This document shows, piece after piece, positions 29,665 to 41,992 of a DNA stretch of 64,000 bases. The notes beneath the pieces were generated by a model. That model worked only from the letters and a program-made list of their open reading frames with translations, ran no database searches and was not told where the DNA came from. Origin of the DNA: Hypomesus transpacificus. Lineage: Eukaryota > Chordata > Actinopteri > Osmeriformes > Osmeridae. The stretch is from positions 574,785 through 638,784 of the forward strand of contig NC_061064.1 in NCBI RefSeq assembly GCF_021917145.1, in the 5' to 3' direction. Made by a program: the position numbers and the translations under genes. Position 1 is the first letter of the stretch; each line of letters begins with the position of its first letter.

Positions 29665-31574
29665 ACTGTGCCATCACACTATTTGTAGCTGAAGCACTCA
29701 TGAGGATTATACTGGGAGGATTTTGAAGTCTTGTTGTGTCATTTCTCCCTGCGTCGCTTCACTCCTCCGCTCCAGATGTGGACGAGTGCAGGTATTCCAG
29801 CTACATGTGCCAGTTCCAGTGTGTGAACGAGCCCGGGGGGTTCTCCTGTGGGTGTCCCGAGGGCTACCAGCTCCAGGAGGCCAGGCTGTGCCAGGGTAAA
29901 CAAGCCTTCAGAGCCACTAATGGTGGGAGGAGGAGGGATTGAGTGACGGCAGAAAACGCTATCAACACACACAGACGTGGACAGGACATGTACACACACA
30001 CATCCAAACCCAGTCTTATTCACGAACACACTGTCACACAAACATATACTCAAACACAAAAACCGTACATCCAAACACGTAGTACTCACACACAAACACA
30101 CAGTCTTACATAAACACACATGAATACACATCGCACACACACAAACACACTGAGGGAGTTAGATGGCTGAGCGGTTAGGGAATCGGGCTATTACTCAGAA
30201 GGTTGCCGGTTTGATTCCTGGCCATGTCTATGACGTTGTGTCCTTGGGCAAGGCACTTCACCCTACTTGCCTCGGGGGGAATGTCCCTGTATTTACTGTG
30301 AGTCGCTCTGGATAAGAGCGTCTACTAAATGTAAATGTAAACACACATAATGTTGTTCCCTCTTGTGTCCTGCTACTGCCCCTCTCCCAGATGTAAATGA
30401 GTGTGAGTCAGACACACAGCAGTGTGAACAAGGTCACACCTGCCTTAACATCCATGGAGGGAGTCGGTGTGTGGAGTCCAACCTCTGTCCGGAGCCTTAC
30501 GTACAGGTCTCCGAAAGGTATGTGTTCAACACTGGGTGTAGACATACTTCGAGCACACACACATGCAAGCACGCACACACACACATGCAAGCACGCACAC
30601 ACACATGCAATAACACACAAACCCATGCATACACACGCACATGTGCACATGCATACAAAGGGCACGCATGCCTCTACACACACACACACACATTAAAGCA
30701 CACACACACATTAACACACACACACACATTAACACACACACGCACATTAACGCACACACACACATTAACACACACACACACATTAACGCACACACACACA
30801 TTAACACATACACACACATTAACACCTACACACACATTAACACACACACACTCTCACATCTCCCCGTCTCTCCAGCCGCTGTGTGTGTCCGGTGGTCAAG
30901 CCCGAGTGCGCCCACCTACCGTTCTCCCTGGTGCACCGCTACATGAGTATCACCTCCGGACGCCCCGTCCCCTCCGACGTGTTCCACATCCAGGCCACCA
31001 GGGTCTACCCTGGGGCCTACAACACCTTCCGCATCCGCTCCGGGGACCAGCACGGGGACATGTACATACGGGTGAGAGCCGGGGAAACGTCTGCTGGGCT
31101 TGATCGTGGAGATTAGTTTTTTGGATTATTATGGATTGCTGAATCTCGTCTGCTGAACAGATTTACCCTTGGGTCCTAATGATGTATCCTTGACTTTGAA
31201 ATACAGTCAGGTCATGTATCGCAAGTGTCTGTACCCACTCTCTCTATCACAACCTCTCCCTGCATCAATAAGCAGAAAGATATTATTGTTTATCTTCAAA
31301 TGTACTTCAAATGTACAGATTTTGCATATTTAAATACTTATTGACTACTTTAAATCGTGTACTTATGTATGTATGCTTCAAGTAAAACGTGTTCTTGCTT
31401 GTGTCTTCTCAGCAAATTAACGACATCGGTGCCATGCTGGTCCTTGCTCGGGCTGTGACTGGACCCAGAGAGTACATCCTGGACCTGGGGATGGTGTCAG
31501 TCAACCCTCTGATGAGCTACCAGACCAGCTCCGTCCTGCGCCTGGCAGTCTACGTGGGGCCTTACACCTTCTGA
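27466..31574 (+). CDS. efemp2: EFEMP2 / fibulin-4, with an in-frame stop in exon 3
   Basis: Ten exons join in phase: 27466-27564, 27896-27944, 28323-28526, 28739-28861, 29082-29198, 29375-29494, 29776-29895, 30391-30517, 30876-31071 and 31413-31574 (TGA), 438 codons against 443 residues in human. Exon 1 gives a short signal peptide ([15 protein letters not shown]) ending SDSYM. Then come [15 protein letters not shown] and six calcium-binding EGF modules, each starting D-V/I-D/N-E-C. Most lie in one exon bounded by phase-1 introns. The fibulin C-terminal module ends [12 protein letters not shown]. Fibulin-4 assembles elastic fibres and recruits lysyl oxidase. An in-frame TAG at 28448-28450 (PEPPN-stop-GVDMEPN) interrupts the linker after the first module. 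All splice sites and later modules are intact, which suggests an assembly error or a segregating allele rather than a dead gene. The start at 27466 is chosen from the leader and is less certain. Confidence 0.9.
27690..27890. repeat. CT-rich tract followed by (CA)n, efemp2 intron 1
   Basis: TCTCTC-rich sequence runs almost to the exon 2 acceptor and ends in about 11 CA units just before CTCCCAG. It doubles as the polypyrimidine tract. Confidence 0.8.
28144..28288. repeat. CA-rich microsatellite, efemp2 intron 2
   Basis: CACACA blocks are interspersed with ATCCACA words and a run of C at 28210-28221. Confidence 0.75.
28541..28585. repeat. (AG)n microsatellite, efemp2 intron 3
   Basis: About 20 uninterrupted AG units lie 15 bp inside the intron 3 donor. 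Confidence 0.85.
28655..28725. repeat. (TG)n-rich tract, efemp2 intron 3
   Basis: TG dinucleotide runs broken by TATG words, ending just before the exon 4 acceptor. Confidence 0.75.
29557..29661. repeat. (CT)n microsatellite, efemp2 intron 6
   Basis: About 45 CT units are nearly uninterrupted from 29578 to 29660. Confidence 0.9.
30154..30340 (+). mobile_element. SINE with Ser/Leu-like tRNA head, efemp2 intron 7
   Basis: GGGAGTTAGATGGCTGAGCG opens the head. GTTGTGTCCTTGGGCAAGGC and CACTTCACCCTACTTGCCTC form the body, and the tail is GGATAAGAGCGTCTACTAAA. It lies in sense with the host gene, 50 bp before exon 8. Confidence 0.85.
30550..30855. repeat. CA-rich minisatellite, efemp2 intron 8
   Basis: Units of the type ACACACACACATTA, 14-18 bp long, are repeated about nine times from 30690 to 30850 after a GCACACACAC-rich lead-in. 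Long open frames on both strands are artefacts. Confidence 0.85.
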
Positions 31575-34329
31575 TAACAAGACAGGAACAGGGACACAGA
31601 GGGTGACATGAAGTGATGGAAACTGGAACATTGGCCTGACTCACTTCTGCTCTAACTGGAGAGAAAAAAAATCATAACATGCTAGCGCAGCCGAAGCAGT
31701 GAAATCTTTCTCTCATGATCTCGTAGTCACTCATTCACATAGTCTGAGTCAATGAGAATAACCTTTTGCTAACAGTAGGGCTCTTTGTTCACAAAAACAT
31801 GACTAAACACTTGGCAATAGTATTATAATTGTGCACTATGTTTTAAGTAGTTAGCGAAGGGCTATTCCCTTGCTGGTAGATGATCACATCTGCTGTACAA
31901 ACTCAGTTTACATGTCAATATTCTGCCACCCATCCAACAGTAATCTTTCCAATCAGAACTGAGTTTTACCTTAGGTGGTTAAAACCATTTTGTTGTGTTT
32001 CGTTCATTAATGTTGTGTTTTATTTGTAAGGATATGCTACTAAGATATTAAAACGTACATTTTGGGACTGTGTGTTTGCTGTTTGTGTGTGTGTGTACGT
32101 GTGTGTGTGTGTGTGTATATACACTTCACTGCTGTGCTGAACCCTCTCCAGGTTAATTTTGGACACTGAATTACTCAATAACTTCCGTTCCTCATTCTGT
32201 CTGGTTGTGGCTTCATTGTCCTGCGTACAAAGAGCTGTTGTATTGTCTGTTCCTTTCCTCGTCATGTGGAGAGGGCCTGTGGAATGGGAGGATCCAGGGG
32301 TTTTTAGGTTCTAGTTTCTAGATTTTGTGTTCTAGATTCTGGATTCTAGAATCCAAGTGCATTCTTACCATGTCAGAAATTGACAGCCTGTTGTGCCATG
32401 TGTTCATCAAACTGCAAGATAAAACCAAGTTTCTGTGTAGCTTGAGAACAGATATTTTGTATATGTACATTTCATTGTTTATTGTTTCCTTTGATACTTA
32501 ATATCCAACCACCCAAGAGATGGGTGTGACGTGTGAACATCAGAGGCTTGTTCAGTCACATGGTGAGATTTTCTCAGATTTCCCACACTGTCCCGACATA
32601 TAGATAGTGACTGAAACATCTAGTGATAGCATATAGCTCATTCAACACCAAGAAACTGTCAGGAGTGAGTCACAATGAGATATGATGTTTTAGAGAACAT
32701 GTGAGGATTGCAAAAACCATCAACTGTTGCATTTATTTTCATCAGCACTCTTTGAAACTAAATCCACAAAAATATATGTACATTTTTTTCCCCTCATCTA
32801 ACTACTTAACCAGTTTTGTTGTTACTTAACCAGGCTTTGACCATATTTCTGTGGAGTACCAGGACAGTGAGGGCAAGGGAGATGGTGTTGGTGCGCTCTG
32901 AGGCAGATTAGCGAAGCACAGACGGTCTGTAGGAGGAACAGAGAACCAGATGGGTGTGGGCGGGACTTACAGGAGACCACACCTGGGACAGGGACTTCAC
33001 CACTGGGTTCCATGGAATGGATGGTAGGGTTCAAAGGTCAGGGTAAGTAGAAAAGGCTTTCAGTAACGGAATATATGAACGGCATCGACTTTAAACTCGG
33101 ATCTCTGAGCTAATTTCTTTAAAGGGATAATGTGCTTGGTACGAAGATGACAAGGCAAATCAGATGAGTAATAATTGCTGATATATTCATTCAATTAATT
33201 GCATTCCTTTGAATGAAAGAGTGAATAATCGTAATACTTGAATATGTTATGTGTAGAGAGAAAAATCTGCTTTAAGAAGTGTATGGATGTGCATGTAAAG
33301 TTCAAATAATTTGTATTGTAGAAAAACACAATACAGCACAATCAGATAAAAAGTAATATTTAATTTTCTCTCTTGGGCTAGCCTAGAGCAGCAATGTTTT
33401 ATTGTCCAAGAGTCAAATAATTCGAGCTAAACTCATAAATAGAAGCTTACATTGTGCCCATGAGATATTTCATTTTTCCTTGATTATCTTTGTGAACACC
33501 AATGTGGTTACTTAGTAACAGAAGGACTGTTGCCATGGGCACATAAATGGATGGATACAAGCAGCAACTTGATGAATGAAGACCGAGCAGAAAGGATCAA
33601 ACAGGTAAAGGACATCTGCAGAGACTCGAAAATGTTTAGTCTATGATCGAATAACAAGCAGGCCAAGTAACAGACTAAACCATATGCATCGATATATGTA
33701 TCTTTATACGTTGCAAAAATACTCTCGTCACCATTTAAATTTTTTAACAGATGGTCTAACCACCCACGAAAAATCTCTGCTCCCCGTGGAGAGGAGAAGG
33801 TGTAGAAACAGCAGGCCCGTCTCCCTTAAGACTAGATCAACCTGAGAAGAGTAATAACTTCATTCCGCAGTAGCCTGTTTTCATATTTATCCTTCAAGGA
33901 CCAAGGCTCAGTTGTTTCAGAGAAAAACATTACTTCACATTGATCACGGTGGTTCAGTGTTAGAGGCCATGGCGAGCCCACACCTGTCCTCAATGCAAGT
34001 CAGCTTCGGAATGAAGAGAGCTATAAAAAAAGATTGTCTTTGCCATCAAAACATGTATTTCATGGCCCCGTGTTCTATAAATAATCTGGACAGACAAAGA
34101 AATGTAAAGAGAAGGTACAAATACAAGGATAAATTCTCAAAGCATCTCCAATAGAGAAAGAATGGGAGAGAAGAGAGAGTGGGCGGCGTCCAACGCTCAC
34201 CTGAAGTGTTTGGGTGCGCGCGAGAGAGAAAGAGTGAGAGTGTGTGTGAGAGAGAGATAGTGAAAGAGAGAGCTAGAGAGGGGTGGGGGGTGGGCAGAGA
34301 GAGACAGGGATAGAGGGGCAGGCAATGCC
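31575..34329. other. Intergenic between efemp2 and npas4
   Basis: It holds the efemp2 3'UTR, a TG microsatellite at about 32079-32118, and the distal npas4 5' flank. I see no gene. GA-rich sequence occupies 34150-34320, just upstream of the npas4 TATA box. Confidence 0.5.
34075..34084 (+). promoter_or_regulatory. MEF2-type site upstream of npas4
   Basis: CTATAAATAA fits the MEF2 consensus YTAWWWWTAR, about 250 bp above the TATA box. npas4 is an activity-induced gene and MEF2 is among its known regulators in mammals. The use of this site here is inferred. Confidence 0.35.
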
Positions 34330-34336
34330 TATAAAG
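34330..34336 (+). promoter_or_regulatory. npas4 TATA box
   Basis: TATAAAG lies about 200 bp before the start codon, so transcription should begin near 34360. A TATA promoter fits an immediate-early gene. Confidence 0.6.
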
Positions 34337-34536
34337 GACCTCCACAAGCGTGCTCACAGTCAGTAAATGATTTAGAGTAGAAAGGTTTGGATCCAATTAC
34401 TTTAAGTTTCAAGTGATCGAGTTTCAGTACAACTGGAAATTCATAACGCTCTCATGGGTGAGAGATAAACGCAAAGAACAAGCTATCTTACTTAATTGTG
34501 CCCACTTTGCTGATCCGTTTCCGCCGTCCATCGACA

Positions 34537-37500
34537 ATGTATCGGTCAACGAAAGGAGCATCTAAGGCGCGTAGGGATCAAATCAATGCGGAGATTCGCA
34601 ACCTGAAGGATCTTCTCCCTATCACCGACACAGACAAAGCTAGGTTGTCCTATCTACACATCATGTCGCTTGCCTGCATGTACACCAGAAAGTCGCTATT
34701 CTTCTCCCAAGGTAAGGTTACGATTTTGGTCCTCCAAAATATAATATGAAGAAGTTTGTCTTGTGTAGCCTAACCGCGTAGCATATGAGCTGTTCACTGT
34801 CCATAGTTCTGAAAGTCTCTGGCGCTGTCTGTGGTGCTAGTTCTTTGCGACACAAAGTAGATTGTGGAGATCACGTTTCAGCGCTTTAATTGCATTTTCT
34901 AAAGTCCCCTGTTGCGTTTTCTCTGGTATACCCAGACACTTCATGCGACCAGAGCAGCGGTTTCATGTCGTTCCACGAGCTGTCAGAGCTGATCCACGAG
35001 CTGGCTGGGTTCATGGTGGTCGTGACAGGAGAAGGAAAGCTTCTGTATTTGTCAGAAAACGTCATAGACCACCTCGGTCTCTGTATGGTAAGTACGCTTT
35101 CTCAAAATGCTGACAAATAGAAGGTTCTATTTGACTAAGAGTAAAGTCAGTCGAGGTCAATGGGATTGTTATCACTTTGTGAATAGGTGAACATTGAATG
35201 TGTGTCTTGTTAATATTAAAACGTTTCTTTTAAAGGTGGACCTAATTGCTCAGAGTGACAGTGTGTATGATATCGTTGATCCCAGTGACCACTTTGTTAT
35301 GAGAAGCAACCTTGCACCAGCTGTCACTGGAGATAAAGGTAAACATCCAGTAATCTGAACACATCTACATTATTATCAACACTAGAGATTTATTTTTCTT
35401 TTTTTAATGCTACTGATGAACATCTGAAATCGTTTTTGGCCAATGATAAGTAGCTACTGATTCATATTTGAAACGTTTAGCTATGCCTGTCCATTTTCCT
35501 CCAGACCGACTGTTCCGATGTGACTTTAACACCTCCAAGTTCATCCGGAGGCAGAGTACAGGGAACAAGACCATGCTGGTCAGGGCTCGCTGCCTGGCCC
35601 CGCCCAGCCCTGGCTCCTCCTACTGCACTTCCACCCCTGTATGGGTGTGCTTCTGCACCCCCCTGAGGCTCAAACCCAGCGCACACACCACTCCGGGGGG
35701 CCCCCCTCTAACTCCCCCGCCGGAGCACTCCTTCTTTCTAGCCTCGTTCCACTCTCAGCACCTCCGGGACATGACGGTTTGGGATGCCCAGGACAGGTGA
35801 GCAGCAACCCTGCGGTCTTTATCTGGCAGGATGTGTTAGGAACATCCTGTCTACATAAGCTCTTTATCTGGCAGGATGTATTGTGAACACTGTTTTTACT
35901 TTCTCTACTAGTGTGACGGTGTACCTGGGATATGATGTGGAAGCTCTTCGCTCGCGGTCCTGGTACAGCCTCCTCCATCCCAGAGATCTCTCCCATGCCT
36001 CCACACAGCACTGTGCCCTGTGTGAGTACCACACCAGGAATTAACACAAAAACCCTAAGTTAGGCCTACTAGTGAGCTAACCAGTGTATTAATTCTTATT
36101 GTCTCTCTCTCCCTCCCTCCCTTTCTCTCTTCTGTCTCTGTCTTTGTAGTGAGTGAGGGTGTGGACAAGCAGGTGGAGATGGTGGTGCAGGTGGAGACAG
36201 CTGAGCACTCCTGGGTCTGGCTCTACATGGTCCTCCAGATGGGGGGTGGGGAGCACCCCATCACCTGCAACAACTATGTCATCAGGTAGGCCTGGGGACT
36301 AGGCCCGGGGGGGGGGGGGTGGGGGGGGGGGTACACTCCTAAGGCATTTTATGGGAAAAAAAGTTTGCGAACAGAGGTTGCAATTCTAACTCTCTCTCTC
36401 TCCATCAGTGAGTCAGAGGCATGGTCCTTGCGCCAGCAGCTGAGTTTGGAACAACAGAGTCACAGTTCTGGTTATTACAGTTCTGGTGACTGCATGCCCC
36501 GCCACTCGGCTCTGTCCAGCCCAGACCAGGTGTTCACTCCCAGCAGCAGTGGCTTGTCGGCCCAGTCCTTCGACTTCACCACAGCCCAGTCTGGTTCAAG
36601 CTTCTCTGACGAGGTCATGCAGCCAGCTGATCAGCATCCCCCCTCCAGGATGTCATCTCGGGAGGAAGAGAGCTTGATACTTGGACGACAGCAGTGGAAC
36701 AGTGAGAAATTAGGGCCGGCGCCCATCTCTCCTCCTGCCTCCCTGAATGAATCAGACTTTCTGAACCAAAGAGTTCCCTCTCACTCGGTCGGCCTGTCAG
36801 AGCCTGTCTCCCCCTCCCTCTCCGAGTATCTCACCCCTGTATCCATGCTCCTCTCTCACCAGATGGGCCAGTTTGCCTGTACTCCCCCTCACACCCCACA
36901 ACTTTCCAGGGGTTTTAGTTTTGGTGAGAGGCTACACCTCAGTTTAGACTCAACCAACACAGTTGCCTCCTCCTGCCAGAAGCTACACACATTAGGAGGC
37001 ACAGAGAGAACACACAGATTCTCACGGTCCATTTCCTCGGAGGAACCCATACTGATGCTCCCTAGAGAATACCACAGGAAGGTGACCTCTGATGGTTTTA
37101 GAGAGGGTGAGTGCAACACCATGAGCGTTTCAGAGATTTGGGGGTCCCTGTATGTGGACGTCCCCCAGAAAACCATGAATGGCCCCCCCAATGGGCTCCT
37201 GACCCCTGAGAACTCCCCCGTACAACATCCGGGCTCTTTCCTCTTCTCCTCAGCCGTAGAGCAGGAGAGAGAGAGAGAGGAGATCTCCACCTTGGCCAGA
37301 TACCTCAGCTCGTTAGCCGAGAGCTTCTCCTGCGAGTCTCTCTTCCCTAAACAGCCCCTGTCCACTCTCCCACCTTCACCTCCCCCCAAACCCCGATCCC
37401 AGAGTTCCTTTTGTGAAGGCGAGTGCAACCCCTGGACGGGGGCCAAGCAATCTCATCAGCGAGATGTCTCTCTGTATGAAGAGAGTGCGTTGTTGGAGAT

Positions 37501-38150
37501 CTTATATGAAGATCTCTCATCATTTCCCTCATCCCCGTCCTCCTACTCCACAGGCTCTGTCTCTCCCTCCACTTCCTCCTCCCTCTGTTCTCCACAAACC
37601 CCCATGAGCGGAGACTATTCTATTGGCGTAGACCATTTCAGTAGCGTCCAATCGACGCCTTTTAACTGCATGGCGGTGGGCGGGGCTACGATGGCTGCCA
37701 GGGCAGCAACTAGGAAAACCATGAACGAGACGGCGGAGGACGAGCTGATGGACACGTCTGAGTTTCCTGTGTCCGCCTCTCTCGCTGCCTCCCAGGAGCC
37801 TGCCTCTGTCCTGGACCATCCCGCCCGCCCCCACACCGTGCCCCATGCTCAGTTCCTCATGGAGGAACTGGTCGCCATGGATCAAGTGTTTGAGGCAGAT
37901 GTCTCTATTTCCCCATTTTGGGGTAACAACCTGAGTTGTATCAACTCCCACTCAACTACCTTGGCTTCACGAAGCTTCCGCCAAGGTGAGGATCATTCTG
38001 TTAGGACTCTTATTGGTCTTTACCACGCAAATAGCATGCAAACACACATCTAATGTTATGTGACAGTATCCTTATGTCTCTCCTTACCTTCTCTCTTTAC
38101 CTTCTCTCCTTCCTTCTCCAGGAGGAAGCCTGCGTGACCCTGCGTTCTAA
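34537..38150 (+). CDS. npas4: NPAS4, activity-dependent bHLH-PAS transcription factor
   Basis: Eight exons join in phase: 34537-34711, 34936-35087, 35236-35338, 35505-35796, 35912-36021, 36150-36285, 36409-37985 and 38122-38150 (TAA), 857 residues (human 802). The bHLH (1-55, [35 protein letters not shown]) is followed by PAS-A (about 68-145, [20 protein letters not shown]) and PAS-B (about 240-325, [30 protein letters not shown]). After that comes [11 protein letters not shown] and a long Ser/Pro-rich transactivation region in the large exon 7. The protein heterodimerises with ARNT/ARNT2 and drives inhibitory-synapse genes after neuronal calcium influx. Exon 8 adds only ten residues. Whether this is the a or b teleost copy cannot be told from the window. 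Confidence 0.95.
36307..36331 (+). repeat. Near-pure G tract in npas4 intron 6
   Basis: Thirteen G, one T and eleven G begin 21 bp after the exon 6 donor. The transcript strand could form a G-quadruplex. Confidence 0.9.
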
Positions 38151-38282
38151 AATAAGTCTGTGACTTACTTCGACAAGTATGGCATATTGCCACATTTCGT
38201 TCGCTTTTCCTGGAAAGGCTAAGCAAAAAATGTAGATACAAGACATTTCAAAAGAAAAGTATTCAATGTGTGTACAGAAAGA

Positions 38283-38288
38283 AATAAA
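38283..38288 (+). terminator. Polyadenylation signal for npas4
   Basis: AATAAA lies 133 bp after the stop. A second, weaker ATTAAA-type site lies near 38720. Confidence 0.5.
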
Positions 38289-39620
38289 GTGACATGTGTA
38301 TTTTCACTTATGGTGAGGAAGGATATCCAGACTCAAGGTACTTCCAAGGACTATTTCCAATGACTAAATCTCTGGAGTCAGTTGATCGTTGTCAGTTTTG
38401 GATTGATTAAGTAATGGATTGATTCCTATGTTATGGAAGATAGTTTGTTATGTATGTTTCATTGATCATATACATATTTATTATGTGTTGAATTGTACAG
38501 TTTTAAAGGATGTGTGACATTTTAAATGTGTATAATTATCAAATGGAACAGCATTACCAGATTATCCACAGATCATATGTCCAAATAATATTTTCAAAAA
38601 TTTGACATGACTACCTTGAAAAGTGTACCCTTACAGTTTTACTTTTGCAGGAATGGATACTGTATAAGTGTCCTCTCCTATTGCTGTCACATATATTTGA
38701 AAATCCGTACAAAGAAACAAATTAAAAAGAATCTTGAGTGAGTCTGTGTGTTATTGAAGAAGAGTTAGACACCAATGTTTCCCCTCATCTACCGTAGCAC
38801 AGCTTGTTCCCTCTGCCATTCACATCCCTCCATTGTGGGAAAACCGTCAAGGCCACTTCTGACGCGCGTGGTGACGTCTCTCTCATGATCTCTACTTTGG
38901 ACACAATAATCTGCCCACGCTCTTCTGCAGCCTTGTGGCAAACGTTCTCTCTCGCTCTCTCACATCTCTCGCTCTCTCGTTCTTTCCTACCGTCTACTTC
39001 TCTCACTCTCTCTTCATATCTTTTTTTTTTTTTACTCATTCACTTTTTCTCTGTATCTGTCTCTCATGCCAACGAAATACACTCTGGAACATAACATTTA
39101 TTACATTTCTTATCTGTTACCACGATAATTGCACAAGCCCTGCAAACATCTAATTTGAATATTCCCCTTTTCCTAAAATCTTGATTACCATTTGTTTGGT
39201 TAATCTAAAAAGCATTGTTAGTTTGTTTTTTGGTCTCAACCTGTTGGGTCTTGCTCCAACACTTTATTCCAAACTGCATGTATTTATTTTCCAAAGTTCT
39301 GGATCCTGTGCTTCATTGTTGTGAAGACTGAATAGGTTCCAGATATAGAAAAGTGACAAACATAGGTGACAAAGGAGTATGAAGGACAACAAGGCAGACT
39401 TGAGATGTTTTGTCCATCCATGTCCTCTTCTTGCTCCCTCTTTCCCCCCTCCCACACATCCATTCAGACCACTCAGCTTCCTTTCATCTTCCCTCTCTGA
39501 CACATCTGTGTTTTAGCCATTCATCCGTACCTCATTCATGGAAACCATCTCCTCATGAATCCTTATCCTCGAACCAAACCACTCCACTGTTCTCTTCTCC
39601 CTTTCCCCTATGCAATAGTC

Positions 39621-39656
<36 letters not shown>

Positions 39657-40149
39657 GTCTCTCTCTTTCTTTCTCTTTCTCTCTATGAATGGTTGAGTGA
39701 AGAATTAGCCCTTTTCTGTGAACAAGAATAATTGTATCACGTATGATGTCATGATGTGAATATTAAAAAGATTGTCTGTTACGGTTTGGTGGTGAGGGTA
39801 CAGCATCTGCAGACAAAACTATGCACAGTTGGTGTCCAGTCTTCCATTTGGAATAGGCCCACAGGCTATCATTGCATTCAACAAGAGTTTGAAAGGTTGA
39901 TATTAGTTCTACCACGTAAATTGAGGTGGCTGACATTTAATTTAAAACCCGACCAGACAAGCTGTCTGAAGCCTATGACAGTTACAACCTACGACTGTAA
40001 GAATGCACAGATCATATATTTACAGAGCAAACAAACCCATTGAGGGAGAACTGACATCGCTTATGCACCCTACTCAACTACTCAGCCGACAAAGTTCAAA
40101 CGAACGCACCTAATGTTGACGCAGCGTAACCGGAAAAACTTGCTAACAT
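38289..40149. other. Intergenic between npas4 and mrps12
   Basis: The npas4 3'UTR or flank is followed by pyrimidine-rich stretches (38945-39065 and a TCTC microsatellite at 39618-39685). No gene was seen. This gap is the point where human chromosome 11 synteny gives way to a chromosome 19 gene. Confidence 0.5.
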
Positions 40150-40157
40150 ACTTCCGG
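40150..40157 (+). promoter_or_regulatory. ETS/GABP-type site at the mrps12 promoter
   Basis: ACTTCCGG is a full ETS core. GABP (NRF-2) sites are usual in promoters of mitochondrial ribosomal proteins. A likely non-coding first exon ends near 40329 at the donor GTAAGT. Confidence 0.4.
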
Positions 40158-40601
40158 CCGTAAATGCATGAATTAAAACGCGAGCACAGTTAGCTAGCCA
40201 GGCAAAAGACATGGAATGACATCTACGTTACTTTCCACTTAAGCGTTTGTAAATTAACTTTTTTAGGTCGTTTTTAAGGTAGTTAACTATTCATGATATA
40301 CGTCGCTTGCTCTGTTAGAAGAAATCAAGTAAGTAACGTCAGGGTTTGAGAATACTGACAAATGAACAAATAACCTTAGGTAACGCTACTGCTATTAGCC
40401 AATACTTTACAGCACTGTACTGCATAGTTTAGGACCACTGGCAGTATCTAGTTAACGAGTTTGAAACGTCCAGTTGTCCAAAATGAAAGTTTGCAGTGGT
40501 TATTTCAATTACAGAATGCATTATGTAAGTTAGCGTGATATCAACGTGGTGTGTTCATTTTTACTTTACCTTAAATGATTATGACCTTATATTTATCAGG
40601 G

Positions 40602-41218
40602 ATGGCTTCACTGGCAGGGAGTTTGAGACCAATGCTGTCATCATTATTACAAGGTATGAGGCTTATCTGCCTTTCCCCCTCGTTGTGAATGATTATTTTC
40701 TAATACGTTTATACAACAATCCCTTATTCATTTTAAACTGTAGCAACCCATCATCAGTTAACTCAGAAAAATGCATGTCTTCTGCTTATCCTTAATAGCT
40801 GACTACAATTTCCTTGTGTGTGTGTCTTCATGCAGTGTCGCAGTCTCTCTCATCATGGACTGGACCAGTCCTCTCAAGAACCATGGCAACACTTAATCAA
40901 ATGCATCGCCGGGGGAAACCATCCCCTCCCCTCCCTCGCGTGAGCGCTATGTTCGGGCGACCTCAGATGAAGGCCGTCATTCTGAAGACGCTCATCCGGA
41001 AACCTAAGAAGCCAAATTCCGCCAACCGTAAATGTGCCAGGGTTCGTCTGTCCAACGGGAAGGAGGCGGTTGTCTTTATTCCTGGGGAGGGACACAACCT
41101 CCAGGAGCACAATGTTGTGCTGGTTCAAGGGGGGAGGACACAGGATCTTCCAGGAGTGAAACTTACTGTAATCAGAGGCAAATATGACTGTGCTCATGTT
41201 GTGAAGAAGAAGCAATAG
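40602..41218 (+). CDS. mrps12: MRPS12, mitochondrial small-subunit ribosomal protein uS12m
   Basis: Two coding exons, 40602-40653 and 40836-41218 (TAG), join in phase 1 and give 144 residues (human 138). The leader [17 protein letters not shown] plus [15 protein letters not shown] is a typical mitochondrial presequence. The mature part starts [13 protein letters not shown], with uS12 signatures [39 protein letters not shown] and [18 protein letters not shown]. uS12 sits in the decoding centre, and the KPNSA and GEGHNLQEH loops correspond to the streptomycin/accuracy region of the bacterial protein. A start in exon 2 would lack the presequence, so the ATG at 40602 is preferred. Possible polyadenylation signals are ATTAAA at 41367-41372 and AATAAA at 41418-41423. 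Confidence 0.93.
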
Positions 41219-41423
41219 ACTCACGACAAGACGAGGCGGAGACTGGTGGCTGCTTTAGAAAGGATTGGAGGTTGTTTCTGATAAACAGTTCTCCGAACAC
41301 AGACTGATCTGTGCTCTGTGGAAGATGTCATTTTTGTATCTAAATGTGATTGGTTGCACTTGAAACATTAAAGTCCCTCATCCAATGTGTGTACTTAAAA
41401 GTTATGTATTCAGATATAATAAA

Positions 41424-41986
41424 TCTTCAGTGACATTCATGTTTTCTTGTCAATTATTTTTTGTGTTGAAAAGTCTTGTGTTTTTCCCCCAGTGTTTTGG
41501 GACATTCAAGTTAATATTAAGAATAATTTTCAGAGGTGAAAAGTTGAAGTTTAATGGGTACTTGTTTGTTTGGCCCATTCATGGAGCCAGCCATTTTATT
41601 CCAACCTCCTAGAACTGATAATTAACCGTTTTTTGAGTAGATGACCTGTTCATCTGCCGACTCAGTGTTGAAACAAACCCATGGTAGTACTTCTACTTTC
41701 TGAAAGAGAACTTTTCCACTGCTACCAACTTCTCGATGGTTCAGTCAAAGATGTTATTACTGCTTAGAAAATGAGTTTCACCTAAGGGTCGCTCAGCTAT
41801 GAAAGTATTTGTTTTTATATAAAGTTTATAACTCTAGGTACAGCATCAACGTATATTCCAGCCCCGATCTAAAAACCAGCGATCTTCAGTTTAGAAGTGC
41901 ACCAGTGGGATGTTGCGGTGCCTAGAACAAACGTACCCTGTGGTAATTACGCTTGACGGAAGACGCGTCGGAAAGGCGGAGCGGTG
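41424..41986. other. Intergenic between mrps12 and kif4
   Basis: No gene was seen. The stretch leads into the kif4 promoter and includes a second human synteny junction (chromosome 19 to X). Confidence 0.4.
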
Positions 41987-41992
41987 TTTGAA
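41987..41992 (+). promoter_or_regulatory. CHR cell-cycle element in the kif4 promoter
   Basis: TTTGAA is flanked by GC-rich GGCGGAGCGG just upstream and GGCGGG just downstream. The CHR with a nearby GC-rich CDE is the hallmark of G2/M genes repressed by DREAM and activated by B-MYB-MuvB/FOXM1. Mammalian KIF4A belongs to this set. Spacing to the upstream CDE-like block is not canonical. Confidence 0.5.

Noticed and set aside
30408-30946. Several 90-250-residue open frames over the CA-rich array
   Set aside because: They consist of His-Thr or Cys-Val repeats made by the CA/TG composition and overlap efemp2 introns 7-8.
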